Shown here one piece after another: positions 62,614 to 64,000 of a stretch of 64,000 bases of DNA. Position numbers and translations under genes: made by a program. The DNA is taken from assembly GCF_041435055.1 (NCBI RefSeq), contig NZ_CP108002.1, positions 7,316,001 through 7,380,000 of the forward strand, given 5' to 3'. This stretch comes from Streptomyces sp. NBC_00341 (GTDB lineage: Bacteria; Actinomycetota; Actinomycetes; Streptomycetales; Streptomycetaceae). Position 1 is the first letter of the stretch; the number at the start of each line of letters is the position of its first letter. The notes beneath the pieces were generated by a model. It did not search any database. It saw only the letters and a list, made by a program, of their open reading frames with translations, and was not told the origin of the DNA.

Positions 62614-64000
62614 GCACCACGACGACGAACACCCACACGGACACGGCGGCGGCGGACGAGGCGTCCCTGCCCGCCCAGACCCGGGGCCCCGTGTCAGAGG
62701 CCCGCGCGGCGGCCCTGCTGGACGCGGGCGCGATCCTCCCGGCCGGCACCACGGAGCGGGACGACGCCGACGCGCTGACCGCCCGCACCTACACGCACAG
62801 CGCCCTCGGCGACCGCACCGTGGTCCGGCTCGTGCCCGGCACCCTCGGTGAAGCCGAGGACCTGGCCCTGGAGTTCCTCGGGCTGGCCCGGTCGGCGCAG
62901 GCCCCCGTCGTGGGCCAGGTGCGCCGCGAGGCGCTGGGCTTCCCCGCCTGGGCGCTGGTCAACGACCCGGCCAACGGGCACCACGCCCTGGCCCTGGTCA
63001 AGGACATCGAGCGGCTGGGCCGGCAGGCCAGGACCCGCGCCGGAGCGGCCAAGGAGGGCTTCGACGCACTCGGCACCCGGCTCGGCCGGGCCGTACCCCA
63101 CTTCCTCCCCACCTACTACGAGCAGGTCGCGCGCCTCTTCCTCCAGGCGGAGAACACCACCTACGGCGCCTCCTTCTTCGGCAAGGCCCGCGAGGCCGAG
63201 CGGGTCCACGGGCTGGTCGTGGACGAGGACCGGCAGCGGGCCGTCTTCCTGGAGTTCGCCTTCGCCGGCGCGCTGACCGTCAAGGCACTGCGGCAGTACG
63301 TACGGGACCTGGTGGTCCGGCTCGAACCGGCGGACGCCTGGGCGCAGTTCCGCCGGCTGCTGGTCGAGCGCTGCGCGGCCGGCATGCCCCCGTACGCGGC
63401 GCTGCCGCAGGACGTGCGCGCCCTGGTCAAGGCCGCCGGGCTGGACCGGGAGGCCGCCGAACGCGAGCTGGTGGCCGATCTGATCGCCGCCCCGGGAGTC
63501 GTCCGCGCCCCCGCCTCGTTCTGGGCCGCCTACCGCTCCGCGATCGTCGGCCTCGCTCGACGGGACGCGTCCGTGCGGTCCCGGCTCCTCGGCTTCTTCC
63601 CGGAGACCTTCAGCGAGGACGGCCGGGAGAAGGCGGGCGAATCCGACTGGCTCGCCCTGCTCACCGAGTCCGGCGCCGAGGACCTGCTGACCGGCTCCCC
63701 GGACACGGCGGGGAACGCTCCCGCCGCATCCGTCTCGCCCGTCTCGTCCGTCGACTCCGCCGCGTCCGTCTCCCCGGCGGACTGGCTGGCCCGCTGGGAG
63801 GCACACCGCAGGCGCAACCGGGCCACCGCGGGCCGCAGCCCGCAGACCCTCGGCCTGGCCGCCCGGATGGCGGACCGGCTGCGCACCGACGGGCGCCCCG
63901 TCGAACTGTTCCAGGGCCGCTGGCAGCGCAACGCCGACCTGGACCTCCTCGACCTCTGCCTGGCCTCCGGCATCCCCGTCGCCGAACCGGATGAGCAGGA
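62610..64000 (+). CDS. DUF4132-operon partner protein, C-terminus beyond window
   Basis: It starts at ATG 62610 inside the previous stop and is open to the window edge (463 codons seen). The N-terminus is Thr/Ala-rich, followed by a helical region including AENTTYGASFFGKAREAERV, VFLEFAFAGALTVKALRQYV and PASFWAAYRSAIVGLARRD, then an Ala/Ser/Val-rich low-complexity linker (about 370-388). No family is recognised with certainty. Its coupling to the DUF4132 gene implies a common function. Confidence 0.7.
   Translation, partial: MSTTTTNTHTDTAAADEASLPAQTRGPVSEARAAALLDAGAILPAGTTERDDADALTARTYTHSALGDRTVVRLVPGTLGEAEDLALEFLGLARSAQAPVVGQVRREALGFPAWALVNDPANGHHALALVKDIERLGRQARTRAGAAKEGFDALGTRLGRAVPHFLPTYYEQVARLFLQAENTTYGASFFGKAREAERVHGLVVDEDRQRAVFLEFAFAGALTVKALRQYVRDLVVRLEPADAWAQFRRLLVERCAAGMPPYAALPQDVRALVKAAGLDREAAERELVADLIAAPGVVRAPASFWAAYRSAIVGLARRDASVRSRLLGFFPETFSEDGREKAGESDWLALLTESGAEDLLTGSPDTAGNAPAASVSPVSSVDSAASVSPADWLARWEAHRRRNRATAGRSPQTLGLAARMADRLRTDGRPVELFQGRWQRNADLDLLDLCLASGIPVAEPDEQ

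Overview
The window is chromosomal DNA from a Streptomyces-type actinomycete. The evidence is very high GC with GC-rich third positions, GTG/TTG starts, many 4-bp ATGA/GTGA gene overlaps, DasR-type chitinase sites, GH46 chitosanases and a 2-methylisoborneol/encapsulin locus. The species cannot be fixed from the sequence. No rRNA, tRNA or CRISPR array was seen.

Layout. 1-6.6 kb: purine/urate catabolism, with an OHCU decarboxylase-HIU hydrolase-urate oxidase operon, two NCS2 permeases and an 8-oxoguanine deaminase-type amidohydrolase. The pathway resumes at 19.9-29.3 kb with malate synthase, an IclR regulator (AllR-like) and allantoinase. Three of these genes or operons (uraD, aceB, allB) share a 17-nt palindrome upstream, which suggests one regulon. 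6.6-15.7 kb: chitin/chitosan use, with tandem GH46 chitosanases, an FN3 lipoprotein and a CBM2-FN3-FN3-GH18 chitinase behind three DasR-like sites. This stretch also holds an M20 peptidase gene that has lost its lid domain and carries a 165-bp MITE-like insertion.

15.8-19.8 kb: an accessory block. A 99-aa peptide made of three near-identical Gly/Ala/Asp/His repeats is translationally coupled to a JmjC (ROX-type) oxygenase and followed by a sucrase/ferredoxin-like protein. This is the best candidate for an undescribed system, possibly a modified repeat peptide. A gene fragment and a T4-beta-family protein follow it.

22-41 kb: two NarL-type two-component systems, an FtsX/LolD-type ABC pair, small redox enzymes, a TetR regulator, a DMT exporter and a P450-thioesterase-P450 operon. 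41-47 kb: a sugar (inositol/ribose-like) ABC system with a divergent Gfo/Idh/MocA dehydrogenase and a ROK kinase. 47.3-52.8 kb: GPP methyltransferase, 2-MIB synthase and the family 2B encapsulin EshA, with a divergent FabF-like synthase.

52.9-56.4 kb: a scarred region with LRV-repeat proteins and remnants resembling integrative-element genes. 56.4-64 kb: a GlsB-like membrane protein, a PIG-L deacetylase, an alpha/beta-hydrolase fold protein lacking its catalytic Ser and His, an overlapping DGPF-ECF42 sigma-acetyltransferase operon, and the start of a DUF4132 operon that runs off the edge.
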